Made by a program: the position numbers and the translations under genes. This document shows positions 5,544 through 5,599 of a stretch of 5,599 bases of DNA, piece by piece (position 1 is the stretch's first letter; each line of letters starts with the position of its first letter). The stretch spans positions 1 through 5,599 of the forward strand of contig CAAGKY010000169.1 in assembly GCA_900770645.1 (NCBI GenBank), in the 5' to 3' direction. Source of the DNA: Bacilli bacterium (lineage in GTDB: Bacteria > Bacillota_I > Bacilli_A > ML615J-28 > CAG-313). Below the pieces are notes generated by a model. It searched no databases. It saw nothing but the letters and a program-made list of their open reading frames with translations, and was not told where the DNA came from.

Positions 5544-5599
5544 ATTTATCTACTACTTCTTTTTTAGGAAATAATAAGAATGTATTAGTAGTTCTTACA
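5542..5599 (-). CDS. C-terminal end of an unidentified convergent gene (partial)
   Basis: An open minus-strand frame enters from the window edge and ends at TAA (5544-5542). The visible residues are VRTTNTFLLFPKKEVVDK. The stretch is too short to assign a family. Support comes from context: the frame is open to the edge, its stop touches the shared bidirectional terminator, and the alternative minus-strand frame containing AAG AAC TAC TAA closes at once. The two lysines and acidic end suggest a soluble tail, nothing more. Confidence 0.55.
   Translation of the reverse strand, partial: VRTTNTFLLFPKKEVVDK

Overview
The window looks like the end of an assembled contig from an AT-rich, low-GC Gram-positive bacterium of the Bacilli/Erysipelotrichia/Mollicutes-related kind. 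The protein families, strong AAAGGAG-type ribosome sites, textbook TTGAnA-17-TATAAT promoters with TGn extensions and U-tailed hairpins all fit this; a genus cannot be named from the sequence. Tryptophan is read from TGG and all visible stops are TAA or TAG, so the standard bacterial code fits. The first 31 bases are not biological: they are the Illumina TruSeq read adapter left on the contig end, and they supply the last six codons and the stop of the first open frame.

Layout. The minus strand carries, in transcription order, a GNAT-CinA fusion gene (4799 to 3585), tex (3497 to 1188), acpP (1183 to 953) and a fabT-like MarR regulator (840 down to the contig edge). tex and acpP are 4 bases apart and share one promoter at 3524-3552 and one terminator at 908-946. 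The fusion gene and the regulator each have their own promoter. The plus strand carries yigZ (4918-5520), divergent from the fusion gene. It ends in a perfect palindrome that probably also terminates a convergent minus-strand gene, of which only the last 17 or so codons lie in the window.

How the genes fit together. acpP encodes the acyl carrier protein of fatty-acid synthesis. Characterised streptococcal FabT represses fatty-acid genes and uses acyl-ACP as co-repressor, so the regulator sits next to the gene for its likely partner. The palindrome TTTGA-ATG-TCAAA covers the -35 box of the regulator's own promoter and has the half-sites of the known FabT box, which suggests autoregulation. tex encodes an S1-domain RNA/transcription factor; its co-transcription with acpP would tie ACP supply to Tex expression.

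The most unusual points are: (1) the FabT-like protein has a histone-H1-like Lys/Ala/Pro/Thr-rich tail of about 125 residues in front of its MarR domain, containing a 48-bp exact direct repeat set 222 bp (74 codons) apart; (2) a GNAT acetyltransferase takes the place of the usual N-terminal COG1058 domain of CinA, ahead of an intact KH-like linker and amidohydrolase domain; (3) a 35-bp extended dyad is centred on the putative FabT operator. No mobile element, CRISPR array, tRNA, rRNA or riboswitch was seen, and no gene-free stretch exceeds about 115 bases.
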